Assembly: GCA_000158135.1 (NCBI GenBank)
Contig: DS999533.1
Coordinates: forward strand, 279,118-343,117
Length of the DNA stretch: 64,000 nt
Direction: 5' to 3'
From: Rhodobacteraceae bacterium KLH11
Lineage (GTDB): Bacteria; Pseudomonadota; Alphaproteobacteria; Rhodobacterales; Rhodobacteraceae
Shown here: positions 1-9,083 of the stretch, piece by piece
Layout of the letters: each line of letters begins with the position of its first letter
Position numbering within the stretch: the stretch's first letter is position 1
The notes under the pieces: model-generated
What the model was told of the DNA's origin: nothing
Databases searched by the model: none
What the model saw: only the letters and a program-made list of their open reading frames with translations
Position numbers and translations under genes: made by a program

Positions 1-305
1 CACTTGGTCGATCGCGTCATCAGGTAATCCCAGACCTCCGCCATACTTTTCAGCAAGCGCTCGTGTTCGAACGGCTTGAGGCGGGTCAGATGACTGCGCT
101 CCCGCGGCGCACTGGGAGTTTGATCCGGTGGGGCAGAGGGCGCATCACCCTGCGCAGCCGGTTTCGATTGCATTTCCGGCCGGGCTTGCGATCTTGGGAT
201 GGTCGGGATGGACACCCCTGCACATCCTTCGGCTCCTGGGGAGTGTCGGCCGACTTCGCGGCGCGTGCCATGATATTTCCGATCGCCTGCAGGCGTGCCT
301 TGTCT

Positions 306-575
306 TTACTGCTCACGATATCGATCCTCCGGCTCTCTCGATGTCCTGACACGCAGCGCGATGAGGCTGGCGTTGAGGCGCAGGGTATGAATTGCATGTC
401 GCCTGGTCATCTCGACGAGGACGCCCCCGGGGGACCGGATGGGTGTCTCGGGATAAAAGCGGTTGCGATTGATCACCAGAATACACAACGCGGCTTTAGC
501 ACCGCCCATTTCAGCGACAGCATCGTCATAGGCGGATCTGCGTATGCCGAGGAGTGCAAGTGTCGGGCGACACAT
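306..575 (-). pseudogene. RepC-like replication initiator, C-terminal fragment
   Basis: The 89-residue frame reads like the C-terminal domain of the RepC initiators of alphaproteobacterial repABC plasmids. It has a GIRRSAYDDAVAEMG stretch, then a conserved hydrophobic helix, PIRSPGGVL and a basic end. Full RepC proteins are about 400 residues and no N-terminal winged-helix part is found upstream. A different frame (86-397, minus) overlaps the end, which may be a shifted tail. Family assignment is from remembered motif similarity only. I see no repA, repB or partition genes. Confidence 0.5.
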
Positions 576-868
576 AGTTTTGCCTTTCAGAGATGCCTAA
601 GCCATTGATTTAGGGTCATTCGATTTTCGATGGGTGCACGGGTTTTACCATTTACGACTCAAAGGCCTTCCATCACATTCGAGCAGCCGATCAAAATCTA
701 GACTGAATTTTGATCGTCTTCTTCGGCGCAGATCGTAGGTAAATCTATCAAAATCTCGGCCAGTTCTTGTCTGACAAGCCTCAACCGTTCTGCCGATATC
801 GCTTCGATACATCCCACCAATTCGAGTGCAACTGCGAGCATTGTGGGCCGTAGCCAGCGAATTGAGCT
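576..868. other. intergenic, nothing recognised
   Basis: Between the RepC-like fragment and the end of the histidine kinase gene I see no convincing coding frame, repeat or hairpin. The short open frames here overlap the kinase terminus out of frame and have no family features. Confidence 0.4.
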
Positions 869-3331
869 TCAACGACAACGTTTGGCTTCGTACTGCAAAT
901 CCCTCAGAAAAGTAGCCCTCTCGTCGTCCCATCCCTGCGAAGTGCAGTTTTGAATGCCATTCAACTTGGACCAAAGGTGGTTTTGCCCGAGTATAGCAGC
1001 AGAGCCACATAGTTTATGCGCCGCTTGCCTATGCGCAATATCTAACTCTTTGGATTTATTTAGACTATCAATAAGATCAATAACCTCTTTGTTAAGCTCC
1101 TTGCAGGCTTCACGGAATTTGTCATCTCCAAAACGGATTCTAAAGTCGTTCTCTGGCTCTGTGATACCAACCCTTTGCGCCTTCACAACCTCAGCCAGTT
1201 CTGATTGTAAAGCAGCCAATGGAACGGGTTTAACCAGCAACCCTTGAAATTCAGCCGACCGTATGGCTTCGTGATCTTTAGGGGCGGCATGGGCCGTGAC
1301 TGCAATAGCTGGCAAACTGCGCCAGCTGACATTCAGTTCGCGAACTTTTCCGAGTGTTTCGATGCCATCAATTCCAGGCATGCTAATATCCAGAAGAAGT
1401 ACGTCGAAAGGCTCCACGCCGAGTCTTTCCAAGGCAGCATATCCATTTTCGGCTTCGGCGACCTCAAAGCCGATATCCGCAAGCATATCCGTCAAGATCA
1501 TCCGGTTGATTGCGTTGTCGTCCACCACCAACGCTTTCAAACCTTGTTGAAGGCTTGCCTCTGGCATTTCGGAAGTATCCAGTTCGTTCTCCATGTCAGA
1601 TCTGAATGCTGGCAGAGGCAGCCGCATGGAGAACAGGCTTCCCTCGCCGAGTACGCTGTCGGCGGAGATGTCACCTCCCATCGCCTCAGCCAATCTTTTG
1701 GTAATAGCCAGTCCTAATCCTGTTCCGCTTTTATCTCGCGCAAAGGCGGTATCGATCGTGACGAATTCATCGAAGATAACATCTAGGTATTCCGGCGATA
1801 TCCCCACCCCGGTATCTGCAATTCGAAACTCGACCAGGTCGTTGTGCCGAAGTCTTTCAACTTCGATAGTGACAGAGCCATCTCGCGTAAACTCGATTGC
1901 ATTGCCCAGGAGGTTCACCAGGCATTGCTGCAGCGCCGTTCTGTATCCAAGAACCTCGCAAAGCTCTTCAGATAGAACATCAACCTTCAGATCGTTGCCA
2001 CGCGCATCGGCGTTTGCTGTGAGGCTATCCGCGACCTCCCTCACGACTTTGCATATGTCAAAATTGGATTTGTCGCGCAAAGCATTGCCGGAACCCAGGC
2101 GAGAAAAATCTAGAACATCGGTTACATGTGACAACAATAGCTTGCCGGACACTTCGATTGAATGAAGATGCCGCTTTTGCCTGTCCGTAAGATTGCTGCG
2201 ATCAATCAGTTCGGCAGACCCGAGTATTCCGTTCAACGGAGTACGCATCTCGTGACTCATTACTGTCAGAAGATCAGATTTGGCCTGTTCACTTTCCTGC
2301 GCCTTGTCTCTCGCGGTGCGCAAATCTTCCTCGGCCTTAAGGTCTTCGGTAATATCCCGAAGAAATGAAACAAAAACCCGCTCCCCGTTGGTTTCGGCAA
2401 GAGATATCGAAAGCTCGACCGGAAAAGTCTCTTGCGATTTGCGCAAACCCTCCAGCCGCACACGACCAGCGCCGATGACCTTTTGCTCTCCGGTCTCCAG
2501 AAATCGCGCCATACCCTTTCTGTGGAGGTCACGAAGGTGCTCAGGAACGATGAGATCAGCCATATCAGCACCGATTGCCTCGGCCTGGGTGTATCCAAAA
2601 ACATCTTCGGCGGCGCCATTGAACTCTAGGATCCGACCAGACGTGTCGACGACCAAAACCGCATCCAATGAAGACGTAATGGCCGCCTCAAACCGATTGC
2701 TGGCGGACTGGCTTTGGCGGGCCAATAGCTGCCCCTGCCGAAACAACTTCACAAGGATTGCGAATGCCAAAAGTAGCGCGATGAAAAGCACGACGAGTAG
2801 CGAAGCCAATCGGATCAGCGTTCCGGCCAACTCAGCACGTCGGTCTGCGTTTTCCTGCGCAAACCCTTGAATTCCACCAAGGGCAAGTTCGCGAATTTGA
2901 GGGCGCAGTGCCTGGATTCGCATTCGCAACTCAGGAAGCCCCACCCGCAACTGACGATCCGGCCCATCGATCAATGGGATCAGCCGGGTTTTGAAGTCTT
3001 CGGTTGCCCGCAGGACGGATTGTGCTGCCGCGTCCTCTCGCAAGAATGAAAATAGTGCGCTGCCGGACAAAGTATCCGCGCGGCTATAGAAGATATCGAA
3101 ACGATTCCGGACGGCCGACAAATCAACATCTGCGTCTTTCGAAGCATCAATAACCGCAACTTCGAGCCTAAGAAGTTCGACTTCGAGCTGGGACATCAGC
3201 CAGCTTACGTTGTCCGTTTTGGATGTCGCTAGGGCATCGAGATCTGATTTAACCTCGCGTCCAAGGGAAAATACGATCACAAGGCCTACAGACAGCAAGC
3301 CTATGAACGCAAATATCGGCCATCTCTTCAT
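869..3331 (-). CDS. hybrid sensor histidine kinase with receiver and HPt domains
   Basis: 820-residue membrane sensor that should autophosphorylate and relay phosphate through its own receiver and HPt domains. In order: transmembrane segment about residues 4-24, an extracytoplasmic helical region to about 170, second transmembrane segment 172-197, PAS domain about 215-330, HisKA with SHEMRTPLNG (His360), HATPase with NLLGNAIEFT and GTGLGLAITKR, receiver with acceptor Asp648 in LLLDISMPG, and an HPt domain with His772 in AHKLCGSA. I chose ATG 3331; a longer frame opens at a TTG inside the upstream gene. It follows an exported protein gene by 44 bp and faces a LuxR-type regulator, its plausible final phospho-acceptor. 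The signal sensed is unknown. Confidence 0.9.
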   Translation of the reverse strand: MKRWPIFAFIGLLSVGLVIVFSLGREVKSDLDALATSKTDNVSWLMSQLEVELLRLEVAVIDASKDADVDLSAVRNRFDIFYSRADTLSGSALFSFLREDAAAQSVLRATEDFKTRLIPLIDGPDRQLRVGLPELRMRIQALRPQIRELALGGIQGFAQENADRRAELAGTLIRLASLLVVLFIALLLAFAILVKLFRQGQLLARQSQSASNRFEAAITSSLDAVLVVDTSGRILEFNGAAEDVFGYTQAEAIGADMADLIVPEHLRDLHRKGMARFLETGEQKVIGAGRVRLEGLRKSQETFPVELSISLAETNGERVFVSFLRDITEDLKAEEDLRTARDKAQESEQAKSDLLTVMSHEMRTPLNGILGSAELIDRSNLTDRQKRHLHSIEVSGKLLLSHVTDVLDFSRLGSGNALRDKSNFDICKVVREVADSLTANADARGNDLKVDVLSEELCEVLGYRTALQQCLVNLLGNAIEFTRDGSVTIEVERLRHNDLVEFRIADTGVGISPEYLDVIFDEFVTIDTAFARDKSGTGLGLAITKRLAEAMGGDISADSVLGEGSLFSMRLPLPAFRSDMENELDTSEMPEASLQQGLKALVVDDNAINRMILTDMLADIGFEVAEAENGYAALERLGVEPFDVLLLDISMPGIDGIETLGKVRELNVSWRSLPAIAVTAHAAPKDHEAIRSAEFQGLLVKPVPLAALQSELAEVVKAQRVGITEPENDFRIRFGDDKFREACKELNKEVIDLIDSLNKSKELDIAHRQAAHKLCGSAAILGQNHLWSKLNGIQNCTSQGWDDERATFLRDLQYEAKRCR

Positions 3332-3375
3332 GTTGACGAAAGGCTCTTGTGTATCGATGGCCTTCTCCTTGATCC

Positions 3376-3867
3376 CTACTGCGCAACGATTTCCAATCGA
3401 TTGAGCTGCCAAATGCTGCGGGCATAAATTTCTTCGGACTGATACGCTTCGTTAGTATCGTAAGGGTAAATGATCCACAAAGGTCCTTTGTCGCGAACCG
3501 ACATTGCCCGGCTATTACGCGAGTAGGCGACGATCGGGCCACCCTCTATTGCATCACTGGTTGGGATGGTGACGGCGTAGTCGTTCAATGCCACCGCTCG
3601 TATGGTCCCGTCTTCCGCTTGCACATGGTTCAATAAAACATCAAGGGAAACGCCTTCAAAGCTTTGCATGTCCTCGGTCCAAATCGTCGTTGTTTCGATT
3701 GACTGACTGGGCAATGCTTTAAGGGCCTTTCTGTCAAATGCCCAAATGTTCTGACCGTCGTTGGGACCCACATCGCCAGAAACTGTTAGGATGACTTCAT
3801 CCGCAAGTGTCGATGTACCAAGTGATACGACAAGTACGACACAAAGTGATTTGAGTGTTTTGAACAT
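3376..3867 (-). CDS. exported sulfite-oxidase-fold (molybdopterin-binding-like) protein
   Basis: 163-residue protein with a signal peptide (residues 1-22, cut near LADEV). The mature part resembles the oxidoreductase molybdopterin-binding fold: FEGVSLDVLLNHV, ALNDYAVTIPTSD, then RDKGPLWIIYPYD and IWQLNRLEI. The mature part has no cysteine, so the thiol that ligates molybdenum in sulfite oxidases is absent and catalysis is doubtful. It sits directly upstream of the hybrid kinase on the same strand, which suggests a periplasmic accessory or ligand-sensing partner; that role is inference. ATG 3867 was chosen because it gives a proper signal peptide; an ATG at 3918 is also possible. Confidence 0.65.
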   Translation of the reverse strand: MFKTLKSLCVVLVVSLGTSTLADEVILTVSGDVGPNDGQNIWAFDRKALKALPSQSIETTTIWTEDMQSFEGVSLDVLLNHVQAEDGTIRAVALNDYAVTIPTSDAIEGGPIVAYSRNSRAMSVRDKGPLWIIYPYDTNEAYQSEEIYARSIWQLNRLEIVAQ

Positions 3868-3944
3868 ACGAGATTGTATCCGTTGGCAGTTGCGACTTTG
3901 TTTAGTGAGTTTTGACATGGGTCCCGAAAACAGTCTCACGTGTA

Positions 3945-3966
3945 AAAGTATAGACCACTATACTTT
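3945..3966. promoter_or_regulatory. perfect inverted repeat between kinase operon and response regulator
   Basis: AAAGTATAG and CTATACTTT form a perfect 9-bp inverted repeat with a 4-bp spacer. It lies between the minus-strand exported-protein/kinase pair and the plus-strand response regulator. The core TAAAGTATA recurs at 13713-13721 upstream of the alg44-like gene. It is a candidate operator; no regulator has been tied to it. Confidence 0.45.
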
Positions 3967-4110
3967 AGGATAGGTCACCGCGCCAAAGGTCAGATGATCA
4001 ACCTAATTTGTACGCATTCACGTTCCCCATTCATGCCACCAAGGTCAGCGCGGCGTTGGTCAAGAGATCCAGCCGGCCAGTGTGACAGAGCAAGAGTTTA
4101 GGGAAACAAC

Positions 4111-4827
4111 ATGACTTCACAAAGTTTAGCGAATAGTAACCCTTTGTATGGTTCAACTATACCGGGTGCTGTACAACCGGATCAAAGCAATCGTTCAAGG
4201 TCACCGATATCGATGCGGATTCTATTGGCTGATGATCACGGGCTGGTTCGTGACACGATTTCCTCCTATCTCGAAACCGAGGGGCGCGCGGCAGTTGTAG
4301 CAGTGCCAGACTACATGGCCGCAATGAAAACACTGTCATCCGAAGATCCATTCGATCTTGTCCTCTTGGACTTTGAAATGCCGGGTATGAACGGGATCGA
4401 CGGGCTGTCCGATGCAATCACCCAATTCCCTGAACAGGCATTTGCGATCCTGAGCGGAACAGCGCCAAACAAAATAGCGCAGCAAGCGGTCGAAATGGGC
4501 GCCGTTGGCTTCTTGCCCAAAACTATGGGTGCCAAATCTCTGGTCAACGCGGTGCGCTTTATGATCGCTGGTGAAACCTTCGTACCGGCCAGCGTTCTAA
4601 GCATGGATGGCGACGTCGAAGAAAGCGATTTTTCCCGTCAGCTCAGCCAGCGGGAAAAACAGGTTCTGCGTGGATTGTGCCGAGGGCAATCCAACAAAGA
4701 AATCGCGCGCGCGCTGGATCTTCAGGAAGTTACGATCAAGCTGCACGTGCGCACGCTTTGCAAGAAACTGAATGCAAAAAACCGGACCCAGGCTGCTCTC
4801 ATCGCGCGGGATGCAGGATTCGAGTAG
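4111..4827 (+). CDS. NarL/FixJ-family response regulator
   Basis: 238-residue two-component regulator. A 34-residue leader precedes a receiver domain with the acidic pair Asp41-Asp42, phospho-acceptor Asp87 in LVLLDFEMPGMNG and conserved Lys137. A LuxR-type helix-turn-helix follows at about 174-236 (LSQREKQVLRGLCRGQSNKE, then VTIKLHVRTLCKKL). The start has a weak AGGGAAAC upstream; an internal ATG at 4213 would remove the leader. It is divergent from the kinase operon and next to the polysaccharide/RTX cluster, so it may control that cluster. Confidence 0.88.
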   Translation: MTSQSLANSNPLYGSTIPGAVQPDQSNRSRSPISMRILLADDHGLVRDTISSYLETEGRAAVVAVPDYMAAMKTLSSEDPFDLVLLDFEMPGMNGIDGLSDAITQFPEQAFAILSGTAPNKIAQQAVEMGAVGFLPKTMGAKSLVNAVRFMIAGETFVPASVLSMDGDVEESDFSRQLSQREKQVLRGLCRGQSNKEIARALDLQEVTIKLHVRTLCKKLNAKNRTQAALIARDAGFE

Positions 4828-4849
4828 CCGGGGTCCGGAGGTTGGGACC

Positions 4850-7471
4850 TCAGAACAGGAAGTGGTCGTAGAGCTGGTTGAAATCCGTAGCTGCGCCTTC
4901 AAGTATCAGCGTAGTATCGGCTGACAAAGCGACGGACACATCGGTTCCGTCCACGATTTCAGAGTTGGCATTGAACCACTCCAACGTGTCAGCACCACCG
5001 CTATCCAGATTGAGACCACGCAGATCGAGCAAATCGCCATCGCTTAGCGAAAAGTCAGTGATCGTATCGGTCGACCCGTCCAGATCCTCATTGCGGAAAA
5101 TGAACCTGTCCGCATCAGCGCCACCGCTTGCGTGATCGTCCCCTGCACCAAGGTAAAGCCGATCTTTCCCTGAACCTCCGTTCAGAACGTCGTCACCGCT
5201 GGAGCCATTGAGATAATCGTTGCCAGCGCCACCGATCAACTCATCATCGTCGGAACCGCCCTTCAGCGTGTCGGAACCCTCGCCGCCAGCTAAGGTGTCG
5301 TTTCCGGAACCGCCGTCCAAAGTATCAGAGCCGAGACCACCTATCACGGTATCACTACCTGAGCCCCCTGAGAGACTGTCGTCGCCCACACCGCCATCCA
5401 GGTCATCGTTGCCAGATCCTCCGGACAGCGTGTCGTTTCCGTCATCTCCAGACAGAAAATCATCACCGGATCTGCCTGACAAACTATCGTTCCCATCGCC
5501 ACCGTTCAGGACGTCCGCGCCCGATCCGCCGTCGATTTGGTCGTCGCCTATGCCACCGAATATCTCATCATTGCCCGAGCCTCCGTCCATTACGTCATGG
5601 CCACCTTCACCTCGCAATGTGTCGGCCTCCGACCCGCCGCGGAGTGTGTCATTGCCCTGGCCACCGATGAGGATGTCAAAGCCTGAACCACCATCCAAAA
5701 GGTCATCGCCGGCACCACCATCTAACATGTCGTGCCCGGCCGAGCCCATCAGGTGATCGTCGCCCTGCCCGCCGAACAACGAGTCATCATCTTCTGTAAG
5801 AACATTGCCAAACTGGTCGTACCGCACACCGTCTTCGTCATATTGCGAGACAATGCCGCTGTTGGCGCCGACGCCGGCTCCACCGTGCAGCAGATCGTTG
5901 CCGTCATCCCCTTCGAGCACGTCCCCTGAACTACCACCCGTCAAGGTGTCTGTGCCGATCCCACCGTATAGGGCATCGCTACCTGCATTGCCCGAAAGGT
6001 CATCATCGTAGCTCAAAGCGCCTTCGGTGGTCGCAACAAGTGTTAGATCCTTGACCAAAACGCTTGCATACAAATCGACGGGCGCAAACGGACTGGTTGC
6101 TGTCGGGTCGGCGGCACCATCATTCGAATACGATTTCGGCGCCTCTTCGATAAGGTGCAAACTGGCCTCGCCGGTCACATCATCTACGATGACCTGGAAA
6201 ATCGCGCCTGTTGCAGGTGTCGAGTCATCCATGTCATGGTCGCCAGAGTTGCCACCAACAAACAGGTTTCCGTCCGCGTCAATGATTGCCGCACCAAACG
6301 TCATTAACGGGACTCCATTCAGGACTTCACCGTTAATCACTGTCGATGTGACTGAAACCGTTCGAAACTCTGGTTCACCCGAAGAGATATCGACGATCAA
6401 CATAACCGTAGCTGCACCTTCGGAACTTGGGCGAGAGACACCGTAGAACGACTGTGAGGCCGCGTCGAATGCAACATCGTAGACTTTGAAATCCACAAGA
6501 TCGGATGGCAACTTGTACACTGTGGTTACCGGGTTTCCATCCACATCGAACTGATCAACATCAATGACTGCGATACGGTCCATACTGGATTGAAACGACC
6601 AAAGGTTGCCCTGATCATCAAAATCCCCGGTCCAAGACCGATATGGCGTGCTGCCAACACGGTAGCTGTTTCCTTCGGCGTCCAGCATCACCAAATCAGA
6701 GCGGCTAACCACCTGTCCCAGTGAATCCACGCCGTCGCCTACTGCGATGGCATACAGAAGGTCGTCTTCCGTATTGTAACCCATTGAGTTCACATTGACC
6801 GTGCCCTCGACGCCCGCCATTTCATATGCTTGGGTTTCGACATCAAACACCTGCAGTGTTCCATTTAGAACCTGATAGAGATTTGATTGCCCATCGGCGA
6901 ATGCGGAAACCGTCACGGTTTGTCCGCCAATCTCGACATCCTTGTCATAGTGAAACGCAGGACCGGACGTATCAATTGTTGGACCGCTGCCTGACACATC
7001 AATCGATCTGATCGTAATGGTCGAGCTGTCATCGTCGGCTGTGAATTGAACGGAATGAGATCCGAAGGCACCGCTCTGAGAAGAAAACTCGGCGACCACC
7101 TCACCATCGACCAGCACTTCGATGGCAGCTCCGGAACGACCTGCAGCAAAATTTGTCGCGAGATCCAGGTTCAATTCATAGACGCCTCCTGTTTCGGTCG
7201 TGATCTGCTGCTCCATCTGCTGGTGGCCGTTTGCAAGATCACTCAATCCCCATTCGCCGTTCTCGGCGTAGTCGGAAAAACTGACAGCACCTTCTGTGCC
7301 TTCCAGCAAGTTTGCCTCGGCATAGTCTCCGTGCAACACATCATCGCCAGCTTGCCCTTGGAGTTCATCGTTTCCGGCAAGCCCTATCAGGGTCTCCTGC
7401 TCACTTCCGCCAACAAGTTGATCGGACAAACCCGTTCCTGAAATTACATTTGAAGATACCGCAGGCATCAT
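4850..7471 (-). CDS. RTX calcium-binding secreted protein with propeller-like domain
   Basis: 873-residue secreted protein. A short block of GGxGxDxLxGG-type nonapeptides (about 12-50) is followed by a beta-rich region (about 55-165) that looks carbohydrate-binding, then a DUF6923-like propeller segment (about 180-465). A long RTX array follows (about 485-790), then a C-terminal tail with ITDFSLSDGDLLDLRGL typical of type I secretion substrates. There is no N-terminal signal peptide. AGAGGTGAA precedes the ATG. It lies 35 bp downstream of algD on the same strand, so it is probably the last gene of the polysaccharide operon. No type I ABC exporter is visible nearby. It may be a matrix protein retained by the polymer; that is inference. 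Confidence 0.85.
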   Translation of the reverse strand: MMPAVSSNVISGTGLSDQLVGGSEQETLIGLAGNDELQGQAGDDVLHGDYAEANLLEGTEGAVSFSDYAENGEWGLSDLANGHQQMEQQITTETGGVYELNLDLATNFAAGRSGAAIEVLVDGEVVAEFSSQSGAFGSHSVQFTADDDSSTITIRSIDVSGSGPTIDTSGPAFHYDKDVEIGGQTVTVSAFADGQSNLYQVLNGTLQVFDVETQAYEMAGVEGTVNVNSMGYNTEDDLLYAIAVGDGVDSLGQVVSRSDLVMLDAEGNSYRVGSTPYRSWTGDFDDQGNLWSFQSSMDRIAVIDVDQFDVDGNPVTTVYKLPSDLVDFKVYDVAFDAASQSFYGVSRPSSEGAATVMLIVDISSGEPEFRTVSVTSTVINGEVLNGVPLMTFGAAIIDADGNLFVGGNSGDHDMDDSTPATGAIFQVIVDDVTGEASLHLIEEAPKSYSNDGAADPTATSPFAPVDLYASVLVKDLTLVATTEGALSYDDDLSGNAGSDALYGGIGTDTLTGGSSGDVLEGDDGNDLLHGGAGVGANSGIVSQYDEDGVRYDQFGNVLTEDDDSLFGGQGDDHLMGSAGHDMLDGGAGDDLLDGGSGFDILIGGQGNDTLRGGSEADTLRGEGGHDVMDGGSGNDEIFGGIGDDQIDGGSGADVLNGGDGNDSLSGRSGDDFLSGDDGNDTLSGGSGNDDLDGGVGDDSLSGGSGSDTVIGGLGSDTLDGGSGNDTLAGGEGSDTLKGGSDDDELIGGAGNDYLNGSSGDDVLNGGSGKDRLYLGAGDDHASGGADADRFIFRNEDLDGSTDTITDFSLSDGDLLDLRGLNLDSGGADTLEWFNANSEIVDGTDVSVALSADTTLILEGAATDFNQLYDHFLF

Positions 7472-7506
7472 TTCACCTCTTATTTTCAGCTATTTGGAGT
7501 AAAAAT

Positions 7507-8901
7507 TTACCAACCGATGCCGTCGATCCGACGATTCACCGGGTTCTCAGGAAACAAGCGCACCACATCCACGACCGGCATCTCTGGTTTACTGGAAATG
7601 GCGTTCTGATAAGCGGGGTTGCGGTGGCAGACGATGACGGCCTCGGCCTGTTCCATTACGTCTTCTATGCTGTCGCAAAGCATCGATTTGATGGATCCTG
7701 CGAGGCTTCGAATGCCAGAACCCGCGTGATGCATGTAGGCTTGCAACCCACTCAGAGGGGTTTCTTTTGTCACCGCCGGATCATGTAAGACCAACTCCAC
7801 CCCCTCGGCATGCAGTTCAGCCATGACTTCCAGAATTGGGCTTTCGCGCAGGTCGTCCGTGCCAGGCTTGAAGGCGAGACCAAGAACTCCAACGCGCTTT
7901 GCTCCTGTTTTTCGCAGCATCTCGGTCGCCTGTTCGATCTGCTCCCGGTTTGAGCGGTCAAGGTTGCCAATCATGGGCAGTTCGACGCCCAGTTCTTCTG
8001 CTATATGTGTAACCGCCCGCACCTCTTTTGGCAGGCAGGAGCCGCCATAGGCGAAACCCGGTTTCAGGTAGTAAGGGGACAGATTCAGCTTTGTATCTTG
8101 GGTAAAGACATCCATAACCGCGTGGCTGTCAACGCCCAGCGGCTTGCACAGGCGGCCGACCTCGTTGGCAAAGCAAACCTTGGTCGCGTGCCATACATTG
8201 TCGACATATTTGATAGTCTCAGCCACTTCGACTGTTGTCACAATGGGACTTGGATCAACCGGCGCAAAGATGCGCTTCATAATTTCCGCCGTGCGGAAAT
8301 CGTTGACCCCAAGCACTGTTTTGGGTGGGTTATGGAAGTCGTCAATGGCCACGCCTTCGCGCAGAAACTCAGGATTGAAGCACACCCCAAAGTTCTGGCC
8401 CATCTTCTTTTCTGAAAGCCGCTCAAGGATCGGAACCAATACGTTCATCGTGGTTCCGGGCGGGATCGAACATCGCATGGCAAAGATGTGGAATCCATCC
8501 TTTTGGCGAAGGCCAACTGCCATTGAGCGGGCTGCCTGTTCTATATAGCTATAGTCGCAGCCCCCATCCGGAGCGGTTGGTGTTCCTACCGACACAAAGG
8601 TAACGTCGGTTTCGCGTACAGCTGCGCTCAGATCGTCCGTCGCAGATATCAGCCCCTTTTGAATGCCTTGTTTGAGCGTTGAGCCGAGATTTTCTTCGTG
8701 GATCGGGCTCTCACCGCGCGCAATCTGACCCACTTTATCAGGGTCGATATCAACACCTATGACCTCGTGTCCAAGTGACGCCAAACATGCAGTTGATACG
8801 GCACCAACATACCCCAGCCCAACAACACTGATCCGTGATTTTTGAGAAGACGCCGGGATTACAATTTCGGCGTCATTCTGAGTAATTTTTCTGAGTTCCA
8901 T
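7507..8901 (-). CDS. algD: GDP-mannose 6-dehydrogenase (AlgD type)
   Basis: 464-residue NAD-dependent nucleotide-sugar dehydrogenase that should oxidise GDP-mannose to GDP-mannuronate in the cytoplasm. It has an N-terminal Rossmann motif GLGYVG (28-33), FNPEFLREG, and the catalytic Cys289 in GFAYGGSCLPKE, which fits AlgD better than UDP-glucose dehydrogenase. FKPGTDDLRESP lies in the C-terminal domain. TCGGAGGTAAATCT before the ATG gives a strong ribosome binding site. Neighbouring algA, alg8-like and alg44-like genes support the GDP-mannose route. UDP-glucose dehydrogenase remains the alternative. Confidence 0.85.
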   Translation of the reverse strand: MELRKITQNDAEIVIPASSQKSRISVVGLGYVGAVSTACLASLGHEVIGVDIDPDKVGQIARGESPIHEENLGSTLKQGIQKGLISATDDLSAAVRETDVTFVSVGTPTAPDGGCDYSYIEQAARSMAVGLRQKDGFHIFAMRCSIPPGTTMNVLVPILERLSEKKMGQNFGVCFNPEFLREGVAIDDFHNPPKTVLGVNDFRTAEIMKRIFAPVDPSPIVTTVEVAETIKYVDNVWHATKVCFANEVGRLCKPLGVDSHAVMDVFTQDTKLNLSPYYLKPGFAYGGSCLPKEVRAVTHIAEELGVELPMIGNLDRSNREQIEQATEMLRKTGAKRVGVLGLAFKPGTDDLRESPILEVMAELHAEGVELVLHDPAVTKETPLSGLQAYMHHAGSGIRSLAGSIKSMLCDSIEDVMEQAEAVIVCHRNPAYQNAISSKPEMPVVDVVRLFPENPVNRRIDGIGW

Positions 8902-9031
8902 AGATTTACCTCCGATTTGAATCCAAGGTAACGCACTGATAATTTGGTGAAATGTATCGGCAGACTATCCGCAGCGCGTAAATGACGCCGAACATATACG
9001 AATGGTCATCAACCCCATACGAGAGAAAAAA

Positions 9032-9053
9032 CCCGCGTGGAAATCCACGCGGG
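9032..9053 (-). terminator. rho-independent terminator after algA
   Basis: CCCGCGTGG and CCACGCGGG form a perfect 9-bp stem around a 4-base loop. Read on the minus strand it is followed by a run of seven U (plus-strand A run 9025-9031). It lies between algA and algD, so algD and the RTX gene may need read-through or their own promoter in the interval 8902-9030. Confidence 0.85.
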
Positions 9054-9083
9054 CCAGTCATTAGGAGGGTGGTGCAATTGAAT

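Noticed and set aside
63..608. 181-residue plus-strand frame at the left end
   Set aside because: No recognisable domain; the opposite strand carries the RepC-like fragment.
645..1010. 121-residue minus-strand frame overlapping the kinase gene end
   Set aside because: It lies out of frame with a complete HPt domain that ends normally at 869, and has no recognisable features.
4828..4850. Shared terminator between the response regulator and the RTX gene
   Set aside because: GGTCC/GGACC can pair but the stem is five bases and no U run follows on either strand.
5220..5756. 178-residue plus-strand frame rich in Ser and Pro opposite the RTX array
   Set aside because: It is the antisense reading of the Gly/Asp-rich nonapeptide repeats and has no start signals.
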